64,000 nucleotides of DNA from a bacterium. GTDB lineage: Bacteria; Actinomycetota; Acidimicrobiia; Acidimicrobiales; Bin134. Both the position numbers and the translations under genes were made by a program. Of the stretch, positions 18,493 to 29,866 are shown piece by piece (the first letter of the stretch is position 1; each line of letters opens with the position of its first letter). The notes beneath the pieces are model-generated. The model was given only the letters and a program-made list of their open reading frames with translations, had not been told where the DNA came from and made no database searches. Where the stretch lies: the NCBI GenBank assembly GCA_026709025.1, contig JAPOTT010000029.1, positions 22,231 to 86,230 of the forward strand. The letters are read 5' to 3'.

Positions 18493-19296
18493 ATGAGCAC
18501 TCCAACCGTGGTTCGTGAAGACCAAGATGGGATCGCAACGGTGATCCTGAACAGACCCGACAAGCTCAACGCTGCCACGGTGGAGATGATTGAGGGCTTG
18601 TGTGCAGCGCTTGAAGACCTGAGAGATCGTGACGACCTGCGTGTGCTCGTTGTGCGAGCGCGGGGCCGGTACTTTTGCGCCGGGATGGACATCTATCAGA
18701 ATCCGCAACCTGACTTTGAAGGCAGCAGCAGAGCTGCGCGCCGCTGGTACCGTGGCAACGCGCAGCCGCGCCAGAACTTTCGCTGGGCTGCTGAGCTGGC
18801 CGAAACCATCGAGAAGCCCACCATCTTGGCTGCTCATGCCCCTTGTTTAGGTGGAGCGTTGGAGTTTGCGTTGGGCTGCGATTTTCGGTTGGCGGCTCAA
18901 AGCGCCAGCTTTGGGCTTCCCGAGATTACATCGGTGGGGGTGCTACCCGGTAGTGGCGGTGTTAGTCGGCTTGCACGGTTGGTAGGCCCCGCATGGGCAC
19001 GCTGGATGGTGCTCGCGGAACAGAATGTGCCCGCAGAGCGAGCCTTAGCCATGGGGCTGGTTCACGATGTGTACCCAGATGAGGAGTTTGATAGCCGCGT
19101 GGATGATTTCGCTCGTCACATGGCCGAGCGCCCGCCAGAGGCTTTTGCTATGGGCAAGGTAGCTATTGAGCTATGTGCAGACTTGGGCCTAGCCGATTCG
19201 CGCAGCATAGAGGTGCTTGCCAATGGCCAGCTGCTCACCGGCGCTGAGGCTGCCCACCTACGACAGGGTTTCGCCGAGCGTCATCAGCGCAGGTAG
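18493..19296 (+). CDS. Enoyl-CoA hydratase/isomerase family protein
   Basis: 'GIATVILNRPDKLNAATVEMIEGL', 'CLGGALEFALGCDFRLAAQSASFGLPEI'. Confidence 0.9.
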   Translation: MSTPTVVREDQDGIATVILNRPDKLNAATVEMIEGLCAALEDLRDRDDLRVLVVRARGRYFCAGMDIYQNPQPDFEGSSRAARRWYRGNAQPRQNFRWAAELAETIEKPTILAAHAPCLGGALEFALGCDFRLAAQSASFGLPEITSVGVLPGSGGVSRLARLVGPAWARWMVLAEQNVPAERALAMGLVHDVYPDEEFDSRVDDFARHMAERPPEAFAMGKVAIELCADLGLADSRSIEVLANGQLLTGAEAAHLRQGFAERHQRR

Positions 19297-19322
19297 TACA
19301 AGCGCAGGTAGCAGGCTTAAGG

Positions 19323-20222
19323 TTAGGCAACAGCCTCACTCACCTCTTTGTTCTCTAAGAACACGTCGATCACGGCTTGTTGCATACGCTGGCCAGTGGG
19401 GTCGGGTTCGATCTTGATTCGGCACATATCCTCAACCCATTTGGATGAGAAGATACGAATGGGCGGCGTTTCAAGATGAATGCAATCTGTAACCACCTTT
19501 GCTGCGGTAGCTGCAGATTGAATGATGCCCATCTCGGGTTGGGCGCGCTGTTGTGCCCCTACCACGTACTTATCGCGCGTGGGTTTGTAATCTTCGTGCT
19601 CGCTATGTGTTGTGCCCTCGGTGAGCTTGGCGGCATTGGCAGCAAAGTCGGTACTGAGCCGCCCCGCAACCACAGATGTGAAGTTGATGCCGAAAGCTGG
19701 GGTCATGTAGGCGGCTAGGGCTTCGGTGTAGCCCTCTATGGCGAACTTGGAAGCGCAGTAGATCTCATTGAACGGTTGGCCTACCTGGCCCGCCAATGAG
19801 GAGATGTTTACAACGTGGCCTTGGCGCGCCGCTCGCATGTGGGGAATCACGGCCTTAGTGCAGCGCATCACACCATGCACGTTAATGTCTAGCACTTGGC
19901 TGATCAGCTCGTCTGGGGCATTTTCGGTGGAGAGCAAGCAACCAACTCCAGCGTTGTTGATGAGCACGTCAATCCGCTGGTGTTTTGCAATTATCGTGTT
20001 TACAACAGATTGGATGCTAGCGCTGTCTTGTGTGTCTAGCCTCTCAATGGTTACTTGAACCCCCGCTGCGCTTAGGGCGGCGCGCAGGTCGGCATCTTTG
20101 GAGAGGTTTCGCATGGTGGCGATGACGATGTGGCCCCTTTGGGCTAGATCAACGGCGAGGGCAATGCCCAACCCGCTAGAGCAACCCGTGATCAGGCAGA
20201 CTTTTTCTTGGGAGTTGGTCAT
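19323..20222 (-). CDS. Short-chain dehydrogenase/reductase
   Basis: 'VCLITGCSSGLGIALA', 'VLINNAGVG', 'YCASKFAIEGYTEAL'. Confidence 0.9.
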   Translation of the reverse strand: MTNSQEKVCLITGCSSGLGIALAVDLAQRGHIVIATMRNLSKDADLRAALSAAGVQVTIERLDTQDSASIQSVVNTIIAKHQRIDVLINNAGVGCLLSTENAPDELISQVLDINVHGVMRCTKAVIPHMRAARQGHVVNISSLAGQVGQPFNEIYCASKFAIEGYTEALAAYMTPAFGINFTSVVAGRLSTDFAANAAKLTEGTTHSEHEDYKPTRDKYVVGAQQRAQPEMGIIQSAATAAKVVTDCIHLETPPIRIFSSKWVEDMCRIKIEPDPTGQRMQQAVIDVFLENKEVSEAVA

Positions 20223-20342
20223 GGATGGCTCTTATCTACTTGTACGTTCATGGTTTCGTGCTCCTCGGTGTGTATGGTTCTGCCGACAAGTGCAGCAAAT
20301 GTTAGCCTTTGGGCAGCACTTTACACCTTTTAGAGATACCTT

Positions 20343-20750
20343 TTGGAGGTTGCCATGCGTTGCGTGATTACTGACAACGATGCCGAGGGCCGGTCTTTCG
20401 TAGCTAAAGAAATTGAGATCACCGACGCTGTAACTGATTTGTTCGTAACCGATAACGTTGCTGCGCTAACCCCGTTAGATGATGTGGTGGATTGGCCTAA
20501 TGAGATGCCACCTGCGGGTGGGGTTCGCTGGTTGTTCAGCCAATCAGAACCGGGCCAAAGCTGGGATATGCATGCCACGCCCACCATAGATTTAGATGTG
20601 GTGCTAGAAGGTGAAGCCAACATCATCTTGGATAGCGGAACCGTTACGCTCAGCGCTGGAGACAGCATCTTGATAACCGGAAGACATGGCATAGAAGCTG
20701 GCCCTGAGGGTTGCAAGATGATGATTGTGCTGCTTGGCATAGGTGGTTGA
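20343..20750 (+). CDS. Cupin domain protein (start may be 20355)
   Basis: 'WDMHATPTIDLDVVLEGEANIILDSGTVTLSAGDSILITG' cupin pattern. Confidence 0.8.
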   Translation: MEVAMRCVITDNDAEGRSFVAKEIEITDAVTDLFVTDNVAALTPLDDVVDWPNEMPPAGGVRWLFSQSEPGQSWDMHATPTIDLDVVLEGEANIILDSGTVTLSAGDSILITGRHGIEAGPEGCKMMIVLLGIGG

Positions 20751-20837
20751 GCACACGCGTCTATGAAAGGTGCTTACACACGCTGCTACTACAGGCAGCT
20801 ACTACAGGTAGCGCCCACACGTAGCGCCCACACGTAC

Positions 20838-22109
20838 CTACCATACGCAGCCGGGCGTATCCACGGCGTATTGCGTTTTCAAAGGTGACGGCTTTATGTC
20901 GGTTGCGGGGATGATTACCGGCCCGCGTGCGCGCGATGGCAAAAGCACCTTGGCTCGGCCCGGCGCAGTCACCTCACCCCTTTGGTTTTCACACCAGATC
21001 TCCAACTCCACCATGTTGCGCTGTTCTTGTTGTGATTTGCTGACCACTTTGGCGTTTACCCAGGTTGTGTCGCCGTGGAAGTTGAAAATCCGGGCTTCGT
21101 CGGCGAGTTCCCAAACAAAGCCATCGTCACCTACCCAGTTGGTTAGGTAGTGCATCATCCATGAAGTGCGCATGAACGCATAGTCGTAGGCCCGCGGATT
21201 GCCCACCTCTTTGGCTCGTTCGTCATCCCAGTGAACCCGCATGGTTGTAGACCAAGCCCCGTCTTTGGTCTTGTTATAGAAAGATGGGATGCGCTTTCGG
21301 TTCAAATAGTCTAAGCGGTTAACACCGTTACGGAACATTCCCCAACCCATGCCCATGTGCCAAGCGATGATGTCTTGCACCTGAAGTGGCCCCTTTACCA
21401 TCTTGGGCATCTCCATTTCAGGTTCCACATCTTCCCAATAGAGCGTGTTTGGGCCTCGGCGAAACTCGTTCTCGTAGGCTTCGTCAATTAATGCCAGATA
21501 ATCGTCTGTGTAGTTAGGCGGTTCATAAGTTTTAGTGTTCTTGGAGGCTTTTTGCGATGCTTCGCGTTCCACGTAGAAGAAGTGGAAGCGGCGAATAGCC
21601 ACCATCTCTTCGTGCTGGTTGATGTATTCCTTGCGGTGGCGCACGATTAACGCCCTGCCACCTCCGAACTCGCTGTTAGTTTCCTCTACGTCTTCCACGA
21701 AGTGGTTGAGATGCACCTTATCGCCGGGTTGAACCGGGCGAATCAGCTCATAGCTGCCACCGGCTAGGTAGTTGGGAACACCGCGCAGCGCCCCAGAGGT
21801 GGCAGAACGTACTTCTTTTGGTATTTCTACAGTGCCGGTGTTATCCAGCGATAAAAGGTACGTGGGGGGAGCTACGATGCCCTCCCAGCGTGTGGTTTGG
21901 GCATAGTCTTCGTCGCAAAAGATCGGATTGTCATCTCCATAGGCATGGGCGAAGTGGCGGATTGTATCTTTGTGGGGGGCTTGATTAAATGGAGCGCCTT
22001 CTTTGATCAACACACCAATCCGGTTGCGATATCGCTGGATTCCATCTGGTGTTATTTTGCCGCTTGACTTGTCTGGTTTGGGTTGCGTGTCTGGTTTGGG
22101 TTGCGCCAT
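20838..22109 (-). CDS. MaoC-like / FAS1-like hotdog dehydratase domain protein
   Basis: 'DTIRHFAHAYGDDNPIFCDEDYAQTTRWEGIVAPPTYL' and 'GGSYELIRPVQPGDKVHLNHFVEDVEETNSEFGGGRALIVRH'. Confidence 0.82.
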   Translation of the reverse strand: MAQPKPDTQPKPDKSSGKITPDGIQRYRNRIGVLIKEGAPFNQAPHKDTIRHFAHAYGDDNPIFCDEDYAQTTRWEGIVAPPTYLLSLDNTGTVEIPKEVRSATSGALRGVPNYLAGGSYELIRPVQPGDKVHLNHFVEDVEETNSEFGGGRALIVRHRKEYINQHEEMVAIRRFHFFYVEREASQKASKNTKTYEPPNYTDDYLALIDEAYENEFRRGPNTLYWEDVEPEMEMPKMVKGPLQVQDIIAWHMGMGWGMFRNGVNRLDYLNRKRIPSFYNKTKDGAWSTTMRVHWDDERAKEVGNPRAYDYAFMRTSWMMHYLTNWVGDDGFVWELADEARIFNFHGDTTWVNAKVVSKSQQEQRNMVELEIWCENQRGEVTAPGRAKVLLPSRARGPVIIPATDIKPSPLKTQYAVDTPGCVW

Positions 22110-22181
22110 GTTGTTGTCCTGTTGTATGTGCTTTATGTGGGCAAGTGGTTTCGGAGTGTGCGCCTAAGCGGTTTGTGTAGG

Positions 22182-23765
22182 TCAGATTTGTCGCCCCGAA
22201 GCAGCCCAGTAGCTGTTGCGTATCTCTCTCTTCAGTAGTTTGCCGGTGTCGCTGCGTGGCAGTTCGGTTACGAAATCCACTGAGCGGGGGCATTTGGAGG
22301 ATGCCAGCCGTTGTTTGCACAAGGCGATCAGCTCATCTTCTAGGGCTGCTTTAGCTTCATCTGTGGGCAGGTCTATGGTTGGTTCAACCACTGCTTTTAC
22401 CTGCTCGCCCCATTCTTCGTCTGGGATGCCGATCACCGCAGTTTCAGCTACGGCGGGATGAGTGGCCAAGATGTTCTCGATTTCTAGGGGGTAGATGTTC
22501 ACGCCACCGCTGATTATCATGTCTTTTTTGCGGTCGGCTAAGAACAAGTAGCCGTCTTCGTCCAAGTAGCCCAGATCGCCGATGGTAAACGCGGTGTCTT
22601 GGAAAACCTCTTCGGTTTGGGCTGGATCGCCAGCGTACTCAAAGAGGCGCTTGCCCATGTCGATGAACACCTCACCCACCTCATTGGGCCCTAGCAGCTC
22701 GCCTTTGTCGTTGCGGATGGTAACGGTTACGCCACGCACGCTGCGCCCTACTGTGCCCGGTTTTTCTAGCCAACGGTAGGGCTTGGCTATTGTTGCCCCG
22801 CCTTCGGTGCCGCCATAGGTATCCCAGAGCACAGGGCCCCACCAATCCATCATGCGATGCTTTACGGCTGGAGAACAAGGAGCCGCACCATGCACAACCA
22901 CTTCGAGGCTTGAGATGTCGTAGCTGGCCCGTGTGGTTTCTGGCAGCTTCAGCAGTCGGTGAAACATCATGGGTACGGCATAGACGGTGGTGATGCGGTG
23001 GGTTTGGATGGCTTGCAGCATTTGTTCGGCATCAAACCTGGGGTGGATCACCAGGGCTTGACCCATGTTGAGCGCTGCCATATAAAAGACGCGACTGCCT
23101 CCGTGGAACATTCCAGCGGTCATCAACAGGCTGCCTCGCAACGCCGCTAGCGTGAAGGCCCGGCCCGTCAACGCGGCATCGTGAGCCACCTTTGAAGGGT
23201 CTCCTTCTGGCAGGGGCCGTTTGATGCCCTTTGGCTTGCCGGTTGTGCCAGAGGAGAACGCAAAGAACAAGCCTGGGCTGCGCTCAGCGGGCATGGTGGT
23301 AGGGTGAGGCGCACAGAACGTATCAACCGACGTGATGTTTGGTGCCTCTCCCACCGATACTAGAGCCCGCAGGTTTTGGCATCTAGCGATTTCGCTTACC
23401 ACCTCGGCTTGGTCTGCATCAAATACCAGCGCCGCTGCGGTAGAAGCCTCAAGCACCGCGTCTATTTCTTGTTTAGATGAGCGTGGGTTGATCATCGCTA
23501 GGTAGAGCCCGCTTTGCTCGCAGGCCAGCAGCCATGCCACAAGGTGATAGTCGTTTGGCAACAAGGCGGCTACCACATCGCCTCGGCGGAGGCCAGCGTT
23601 GTGTAGTGCATGTGTGATCTGGTGTGCTTTGTGTGCTAGCTCGCCAAAGGTGAGGGTTCCTGAGGGAGAACTTAAGATGGCGGGCAGGTTGGGGTGATCC
23701 TCAGCGATCCACCAGAATCCGAGCCTGTCTGGCATAGGGTTGGTGGTTTGAGGCTGCGGGTTCAT
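22182..23765 (-). CDS. Acyl-CoA synthetase (AMP-dependent ligase)
   Basis: 'FAFSSGTTGKPKGIKRP', 'WDTYGGTEGG', 'DRKKDMIISGGVNIYPLEIE', 'LPRSDTGKLLKREIR'. Confidence 0.92.
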   Translation of the reverse strand: MNPQPQTTNPMPDRLGFWWIAEDHPNLPAILSSPSGTLTFGELAHKAHQITHALHNAGLRRGDVVAALLPNDYHLVAWLLACEQSGLYLAMINPRSSKQEIDAVLEASTAAALVFDADQAEVVSEIARCQNLRALVSVGEAPNITSVDTFCAPHPTTMPAERSPGLFFAFSSGTTGKPKGIKRPLPEGDPSKVAHDAALTGRAFTLAALRGSLLMTAGMFHGGSRVFYMAALNMGQALVIHPRFDAEQMLQAIQTHRITTVYAVPMMFHRLLKLPETTRASYDISSLEVVVHGAAPCSPAVKHRMMDWWGPVLWDTYGGTEGGATIAKPYRWLEKPGTVGRSVRGVTVTIRNDKGELLGPNEVGEVFIDMGKRLFEYAGDPAQTEEVFQDTAFTIGDLGYLDEDGYLFLADRKKDMIISGGVNIYPLEIENILATHPAVAETAVIGIPDEEWGEQVKAVVEPTIDLPTDEAKAALEDELIALCKQRLASSKCPRSVDFVTELPRSDTGKLLKREIRNSYWAASGRQI

Positions 23766-23781
23766 GAGATCTGCTTGGGAT

Positions 23782-25428
23782 TCATGAGATCTGCTTACGC
23801 AACTCAGACTTTTTTAGTTTGCCCGATGGAGTGCGGGGAAAGTCGGCAACTTCAATCACCTTCTCGGGGGTCTTCTGCTTGGACACGCCAAGCTGTTGGA
23901 AGTGATCCACCAGTTCGGCCACGCTGGGAGCTTGTTCACCTTTTTGTGGTATGACAAAAACGCATACTCGCTCTCCGTAGCGGGGATCGGCCATACCCAC
24001 TGCGGCTGCTTCTGCCACCGAGGGGTGGCGGCGCACCATGTCTTCTATCTCTAGTGAGGATAGGTTCTCGCCACCTCTGATGATGATGTCCTTGATACGG
24101 TCGGTGATGGTGAGGTTGCCGTTTTCATCTAAAACGCCCACATCGCCGGTGCGGAACCAGCCATCAGCAGAAAATGCTTCTTTGTTCAACTCAGGGTCTG
24201 TGTAGCCTATGAACTGTTCTGGCCCGATGCTCCAGATTTCACCTGCCTCACCGGGCGGAAGATCGTTGCCCGAATCATCCACGATGCGTAGCTGGATGTC
24301 TTTGTATAGGGCACCGTCAGTGCGTGCTCGCATGCTGAGTGGTTGTGTGGGAAGCCCCATGCTGATTGACGGATGCTCAGATGATCCGTAGGTGCGTCGC
24401 ATAAGCCAGCCCAACCTTTCAGAACGCTCTACTAGCGAAGGAGGAACGCCAGCGGCACCACAGGTGACATCCTTTACCGTGGCAAGTCGTGGATCGCCAG
24501 CTTCATGTAAATCCATCAGAGCACTGATATGGAAGGGGGTGCCGTTTAGTAGGTTCAACTGCCATTTTTCTACTTGATCTGCGGCTAGTTCTGGATTCCA
24601 GCGGTCTAACAGCACGTTGCGCAGGCCAGCCACTATCGGTTGGAAGAGCATGATCAGCCCAGCAATGTGGCCAGCAGGCCAGGGATGCAGCGCGGTTATG
24701 TGTGGGTCGCACATTGGGGGCCCATAGATGGCCAGCACCTCTGTTACGAAGCTTTCGTGGGTGTGGATAACCCCTTTGGGGTCTGCGGTTGTGCCAGATG
24801 TGTACACCACGAAGATGGGGTCGCTGGCGCTTAGTGTTTCTGGTTCAAAGGCTGGTTCGAGCCGGGCGCGGTCTTCAAGGTCGCTCCAAGCTGTTACCCC
24901 TGATGGCACATCTTTTCCGACCATCACCACATTTAAATCTGCGGTTGCTGGCATTTGTTGTAAGCGGCTTACGAAATCCAGGTTGCCCCATTTATCTGGA
25001 CAGATGTAAGCGCGTGCTCCCGATGCGTTCAGGATCCAGTTGGTTTCGTGAGGCCCGTAGGTGTGAACGATGGGCACAAACACCACGCCCAACATTGTCA
25101 ACGCCATATAAGCCACCGCTGTTTCGCGCCAGTTGGGTAACTGCACTGCAACAATGTCGCCCTTTTGCAGGCCCATGGCTGCTAGTGCGCTAGCCATAGC
25201 CACAGAATCGTGTTGCAGCTCTTTTAGGGTAAAAACAGAGGGGCGCTCTAGTGAGTGCAAAACGATAGGCAAATCGGGAGTTTTGCGCACCGAATCGGCT
25301 AGTGCCTCGGGCATGGTTCTGCCATCGTATTTGTTGGTATCGCGCCACTGTTGGCGCAGCTTGCGCCGCGCGCGGCGAATATCTTCGTCTACAAATAGCG
25401 CATCGGGATCAAATGGATGACCAAGCAT
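23782..25428 (-). CDS. Acyl-CoA synthetase (AMP-dependent ligase)
   Basis: 'VVYTSGTTADPKGVIHTH', 'DRIKDIIIRGGENLSSLEIED', 'FPRTPSGKLKKSELRKQ'. Confidence 0.92.
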   Translation of the reverse strand: MLGHPFDPDALFVDEDIRRARRKLRQQWRDTNKYDGRTMPEALADSVRKTPDLPIVLHSLERPSVFTLKELQHDSVAMASALAAMGLQKGDIVAVQLPNWRETAVAYMALTMLGVVFVPIVHTYGPHETNWILNASGARAYICPDKWGNLDFVSRLQQMPATADLNVVMVGKDVPSGVTAWSDLEDRARLEPAFEPETLSASDPIFVVYTSGTTADPKGVIHTHESFVTEVLAIYGPPMCDPHITALHPWPAGHIAGLIMLFQPIVAGLRNVLLDRWNPELAADQVEKWQLNLLNGTPFHISALMDLHEAGDPRLATVKDVTCGAAGVPPSLVERSERLGWLMRRTYGSSEHPSISMGLPTQPLSMRARTDGALYKDIQLRIVDDSGNDLPPGEAGEIWSIGPEQFIGYTDPELNKEAFSADGWFRTGDVGVLDENGNLTITDRIKDIIIRGGENLSSLEIEDMVRRHPSVAEAAAVGMADPRYGERVCVFVIPQKGEQAPSVAELVDHFQQLGVSKQKTPEKVIEVADFPRTPSGKLKKSELRKQIS

Positions 25429-25560
25429 TAGTCTCCTTTTGCTGGCCTAGCGGGTGCAGCTTTTCAAACAATAACTAGTTTGGCACCCTAGCACCTGCGT
25501 TGTGACCTTTGTGTACGCTGTAAGGTAGGTGTACGTGATGCACATATCAAGCCAACAGCA

Positions 25561-26952
25561 ATGATTCGCCTCCGCCCAGACGACGATTACATGATCGCCG
25601 TCCACCATCCCACTTCCCCCGCGCAGATCGGCGCGCTGCAACTTTATGATCGTGGTGGAGCTTCACCAGACCAATTCGTAGCTGACATCAGGAGCCATCT
25701 AGCGAAACGTTTGCCTCACACCCCGTTGTTGCGTGTGCGACGTTCGGCACCAGCTCACATAGATTGCGATGCCTGGTTTGAGTTGTCCTCGGTAGATATC
25801 CACACCGTTTGCGAAGTGCGCTGCGAAGACCAAGAGCTAAGCATCGATGAACTCCACCACCATGTGGGCATCTGGGCCATGGAGCAGCTTGATCCGGAAC
25901 GGGTGCCGTTTCACTTTGTTGTGGTGCCACGCATAGCGGGTGGGCAAAGTGCGGTTTATTTGCAAACCCTGCATGCGTTGGCAGATGGGGTTGGGTTCCA
26001 GTGGATTGTAAACACCCTCACTGATGGCGCAGGCGATCATCTAGGCGAGCACCCTCAAACGCCCACGCCACAAATGTCTTCACCCCGAACCCGTGATGAG
26101 CGCATCCCCTCACCGCCGGAGTGGCTTTGTCGTTCAACCGTGGCGTTGTTGGGCGATGCTTGGCGCAGCAGGTTGCACAGCGCTGAGCTGGCTCAGGCTC
26201 GAAAAGCCTTAGCAGATTTCAAGGCCGACCCGGCCCACAAGCGGGCGCGCACCCCCAAGCTTGGGTTGAGTGGGGCTAACTCGCCACAGCGTTCGTTTAC
26301 CACGCTTAGCGTGGGGCTAGATCGCTTCAAGAGCATTGGTGCGGCGTTGGGTGGCACCGTCAACGATGTGTTCTTGTTGGTTGGATCGGGTGCAGTGCGT
26401 AGCTTTTTGTTGGAGGTTGGCGATTTACCCACAGATCCGATTGTGGTGAACGCGGCGCGCAGCTATAGAAGGCCAGAACACGGCGAAATCGGCAATCGGA
26501 TTGTTTCCATCCACCCTCACCTAGCCACCCACTTGGAAGATCCACTGGCCCGCCTGAAGGCCATTCAAGCATCAATGGCATCTGAGGTTGAGCGCAGCAA
26601 GCTCCAAGAGGCAGTGATGGATCAAAACGCCACCTTCTTTTCGGCCCGTAAGGTGCGCCAGCGTGCCGCAGAGCGTGTGAGCGCGGGCGGCACCCTAACT
26701 CCGGGCAACTTAACCTTGTCCAACGTGCCGGGCCCGGATGCTGAGCGGTTGTTTGCGGGTTACCCGATGCTGGCCAATTACCCCACGCCAATCGTGGGTG
26801 CGGGGCGCTTTTTGAACATAACCATGCGCCGCTACTGCCAAAGGCTGGACTTGGGCATAATGACTGATGCCCAAAAGGTGCAAGATGCTCGCGTGGTTCG
26901 CAGTCATGTTACCGATGCGCTGAGCCAACTTGAACAACTGGTATCTGTTTGA
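25561..26952 (+). CDS. WS/DGAT family O-acyltransferase-like protein
   Basis: 'LHALADGVGFQWIVNTLTD' (HHxxxDG-like), 'GGTVNDVFLLVGSGAVRSFL', 'LTLSNVPGPDAERLFAGYPM'. Confidence 0.82.
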   Translation: MIRLRPDDDYMIAVHHPTSPAQIGALQLYDRGGASPDQFVADIRSHLAKRLPHTPLLRVRRSAPAHIDCDAWFELSSVDIHTVCEVRCEDQELSIDELHHHVGIWAMEQLDPERVPFHFVVVPRIAGGQSAVYLQTLHALADGVGFQWIVNTLTDGAGDHLGEHPQTPTPQMSSPRTRDERIPSPPEWLCRSTVALLGDAWRSRLHSAELAQARKALADFKADPAHKRARTPKLGLSGANSPQRSFTTLSVGLDRFKSIGAALGGTVNDVFLLVGSGAVRSFLLEVGDLPTDPIVVNAARSYRRPEHGEIGNRIVSIHPHLATHLEDPLARLKAIQASMASEVERSKLQEAVMDQNATFFSARKVRQRAAERVSAGGTLTPGNLTLSNVPGPDAERLFAGYPMLANYPTPIVGAGRFLNITMRRYCQRLDLGIMTDAQKVQDARVVRSHVTDALSQLEQLVSV

Positions 26953-27002
26953 GGGTATAGATGGTGCTGAGTGCTGCTATTTGGTGGGTAGATTAGGCGG
27001 TT

Positions 27003-29474
27003 ATGGACGGCTACAACCCGGCAACCATTGAGCCCAAGTGGCAGCAGCGATGGGCAGACGATACCACCTACGAGGTGGACAACGATGACCCTCGCCCACC
27101 CTATTACGTGCTGTCCATGTACCCTTACCCCAGTGGCCCAGCCCACATCGGCCATGTGCGAAACTACACTTTTGGCGATTTGTTGGTTCGCTACCGCACC
27201 ATGCAAGGCGATGGTGTGCTGTCGCCCATTGGCTTTGATAGCTTCGGTTTGCCTGCTGAAAACGCAGCCATAAAGACGGGCACCCACCCCAGGGTTCACA
27301 CCGATGCCAACATAGAGCGCTTATCTTCTTCGCTACGGCGCATTGGTGCCGTGTATGACTGGCGGCGCACCCTTAGCAGCCACAACCCCGATTACATACG
27401 TTTCACTCAGTGGATATTTTTGCGGTTCCATGAAGCTGGCCTGGTGTATCGAGATAGGGCTGCGGTGAACTGGTGCCCGGGATGTCAAACGGTGTTGGCC
27501 AATGAACAGGTTTTAGTTGATGGCACATGTGAGCGTTGCAGCAACCTTGCCGAGCAGCGCGAGCTAGAACAGTGGTTCTATCGCATCACCGCTTATGCCG
27601 AGGAGTTGCTAGCTGGCCTAGACAGCTTGGATTGGCCAAGTCGGGTAAAGACAATGCAACGCAACTGGATAGGCCGTTCTGAGGGCGTGGAGTTTTCCTT
27701 GCCCATTGCAGATGCCGATGGTAACCCGCGCAGCGATGTAGCTGGAGTGGCGGTTTTCACAACGCGTCCCGATACCAGTTTTGGGATGACGTTCGCGGTG
27801 ATGTCTCCTGAGCATCCTCGCGTGAGCGAGCTGACCGCTCCCGAGCGCCGCAGCGAGGTGGAGGCTTTTGTGGCCGCGGTGCAAGAACGCACTGAGATTG
27901 AGCGTCTCTCGGTGGCTGGTCCAGCTCATAAGCGGGGTGTGGATACCGGTACTCGGGTTGTCAACCCGTTCAACGGTCAGCCCATTCGGTTATTTTTGGC
28001 AGACTACGTGCTAACCACCTACGGCACCGGGGCAATCATGGCTGTGCCTGGCGAAGATCAGCGCGACTGGGATTTTGCTGTCGCCCACAACCTGCCCATC
28101 ATCCGTACTGTGGCACCTCCCGCCAACTTCACTGGCGAGGCTTATACCGGTGATGGCCCAGCCATAAACAGCGATTGGTTAAACGGAATGGAGATGGCCG
28201 AGGCCAAAGCTGCGGCCATAGCTTGGCTAGAAGAACAAGGCATCGGCCAGCACAAGATCAACTATCGCTTACGGGATTGGTTGTTGTCTCGCCAGCGTTA
28301 CTGGGGATGCCCCATCCCAGTGGTGTATTGCAAGCAGTGCGGGGTGGTTCCGGTTCCAGATGGGGATTTGCCGGTTTGTCTGCCTGATGATGTGGCCTTT
28401 ATGCCTACTGGTCGTTCGCCGCTGTTGGACAACGCCGATTTTTTGAACACGCCGTGCCCAAAGTGCGGCTTGATGGCCCGACGCGAAACAGACACCATGG
28501 ATACCTTTGTGGATTCTTCTTGGTACTTCTTGCGCTTTGCTGATTCCCATAACCAAGATCTGCCCTTCAGCCATGAGGCCCTAGAGCGTTGGCTACCGGT
28601 GGATCAGTACATCGGTGGGGTGGAGCATGCCATCTTGCATCTGATGTACGCCCGCTTTTTCACCAAAGCCCTAGCAGATCTGGGGGTGGTGCCTGCCGGT
28701 TTGCGGGAGCCCTTCCAGCGGCTGTTCACCCAGGGCATGGTGCGTATGGGCGGTGGAAAGATGTCTAAGTCAAAGGGCAACTTGGTAGCCCCTGAGGACA
28801 TTATTGATACCCACGGTGCTGATGCCCTGAGGCTGGCCATCTTGCAGGTGAAGCCTCCAGCTGAAGATGTTGATTGGGAAGATTTTGGCCTAGAAGGGTG
28901 CGCCCGTTTTTTGGGCAGGCTCTGGCGACTAGCCGCAGGAACTGCTGAGCGGGCCAATCCGGCTCGCTCAGGGCCGCTAACCGACACAGATGTTGCTATT
29001 GACAGCGCAACCCATCGCCACATAGATCGCATAACGGCCGAGTTCAATCGCTGGTCTTACAACACCGCTGTTGCGGGCTGCATGGAGTTTGTGAACGAAC
29101 TGTATCGCTATGTGCAGAATCCAGACGGCCCGCATCACGACACGCTGGGGTTTGCTATCGATTCGCTGCTGTTGGTGATGGCACCCATGGTGCCGCACAT
29201 TTGTGCTGAGCTTTGGGAGATACGCCGAGGTGGTAACGTCCACTCTGAGGGCTGGCCCGCAGCAGATGCTGCCAAACTGCACGCCAACACGGTGACGATG
29301 GTGGTGCAAGTAAGTGGCAAAGTACGCGACCGCATTGATGTGCCCGCCGACATTTCAGGTGAGCAGGCCGAGGCTTTAGCACTGGCATCAACAAAGGTTC
29401 AAACGTACCTAGATGGTGCCACCCCCACCCGCGTGATTGCCCGCCCCCCTAAGCTCATTAACCTAGTAACCTAA
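27003..29474 (+). CDS. leuS: Leucyl-tRNA synthetase
   Basis: '[20 protein letters not shown]' (HIGH), '[19 protein letters not shown]' (KMSKS). Confidence 0.97.
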   Translation: MDGYNPATIEPKWQQRWADDTTYEVDNDDPRPPYYVLSMYPYPSGPAHIGHVRNYTFGDLLVRYRTMQGDGVLSPIGFDSFGLPAENAAIKTGTHPRVHTDANIERLSSSLRRIGAVYDWRRTLSSHNPDYIRFTQWIFLRFHEAGLVYRDRAAVNWCPGCQTVLANEQVLVDGTCERCSNLAEQRELEQWFYRITAYAEELLAGLDSLDWPSRVKTMQRNWIGRSEGVEFSLPIADADGNPRSDVAGVAVFTTRPDTSFGMTFAVMSPEHPRVSELTAPERRSEVEAFVAAVQERTEIERLSVAGPAHKRGVDTGTRVVNPFNGQPIRLFLADYVLTTYGTGAIMAVPGEDQRDWDFAVAHNLPIIRTVAPPANFTGEAYTGDGPAINSDWLNGMEMAEAKAAAIAWLEEQGIGQHKINYRLRDWLLSRQRYWGCPIPVVYCKQCGVVPVPDGDLPVCLPDDVAFMPTGRSPLLDNADFLNTPCPKCGLMARRETDTMDTFVDSSWYFLRFADSHNQDLPFSHEALERWLPVDQYIGGVEHAILHLMYARFFTKALADLGVVPAGLREPFQRLFTQGMVRMGGGKMSKSKGNLVAPEDIIDTHGADALRLAILQVKPPAEDVDWEDFGLEGCARFLGRLWRLAAGTAERANPARSGPLTDTDVAIDSATHRHIDRITAEFNRWSYNTAVAGCMEFVNELYRYVQNPDGPHHDTLGFAIDSLLLVMAPMVPHICAELWEIRRGGNVHSEGWPAADAAKLHANTVTMVVQVSGKVRDRIDVPADISGEQAEALALASTKVQTYLDGATPTRVIARPPKLINLVT

Positions 29475-29498
29475 GTCTGGTTTGCACAGAATACTATC

Positions 29499-29515
29499 TA
29501 TATAGCATCTATATA
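29499..29515. promoter_or_regulatory. Candidate HipB operator (palindrome tatatag-cat-ctatata)
   Basis: 7-bp perfect arms just upstream of the hipB-like start. Confidence 0.45.
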
Positions 29516-29532
29516 AGCTGTATACTATTACC

Positions 29533-29859
29533 ATGGCAGTTCCCAAAGTGCATGCACCGATGACGTTGGAAGCGATTTGTCTATTGGGTAATAGGGTTCG
29601 GCTAGGTCGTAAGGAGCGCAGGTGGACGGTTGCTGAGTTGGCTGAGCGGGTTGGGGTATCACCGGTGACAATCCGCAAAGTTGAAACCGGAGACCCCACT
29701 GTCGCTTTGGGTACTGCGTTTGAGGCCGCCGTTTTGGTAGGGGTGAGCTTGTTTCACCCCGATGCTTCACGGCGGGTTTTAGAAGCTGAACTTGTTGACG
29801 CACGCTTAGCTGTGTTGCCTTCTGTGATTCGCACCAGCCACATAGACGACAACTTCTAG
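29533..29859 (+). CDS. hipB: XRE-family HTH regulator (HipB-like)
   Basis: 'LGNRVRLGRKERRWTVAELAERVGVSPVTIRKVETGDPTVALGTAFEAAVLVGV'; directly upstream of hipA. Confidence 0.85.
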   Translation: MAVPKVHAPMTLEAICLLGNRVRLGRKERRWTVAELAERVGVSPVTIRKVETGDPTVALGTAFEAAVLVGVSLFHPDASRRVLEAELVDARLAVLPSVIRTSHIDDNF

Positions 29860-29866
29860 GGCGATA

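Noticed and set aside
29135-29394. Antisense ORFs within leuS and similar ORFs inside other long genes
   Set aside because: Shadow ORFs opposite well-supported coding sequence with no family resemblance
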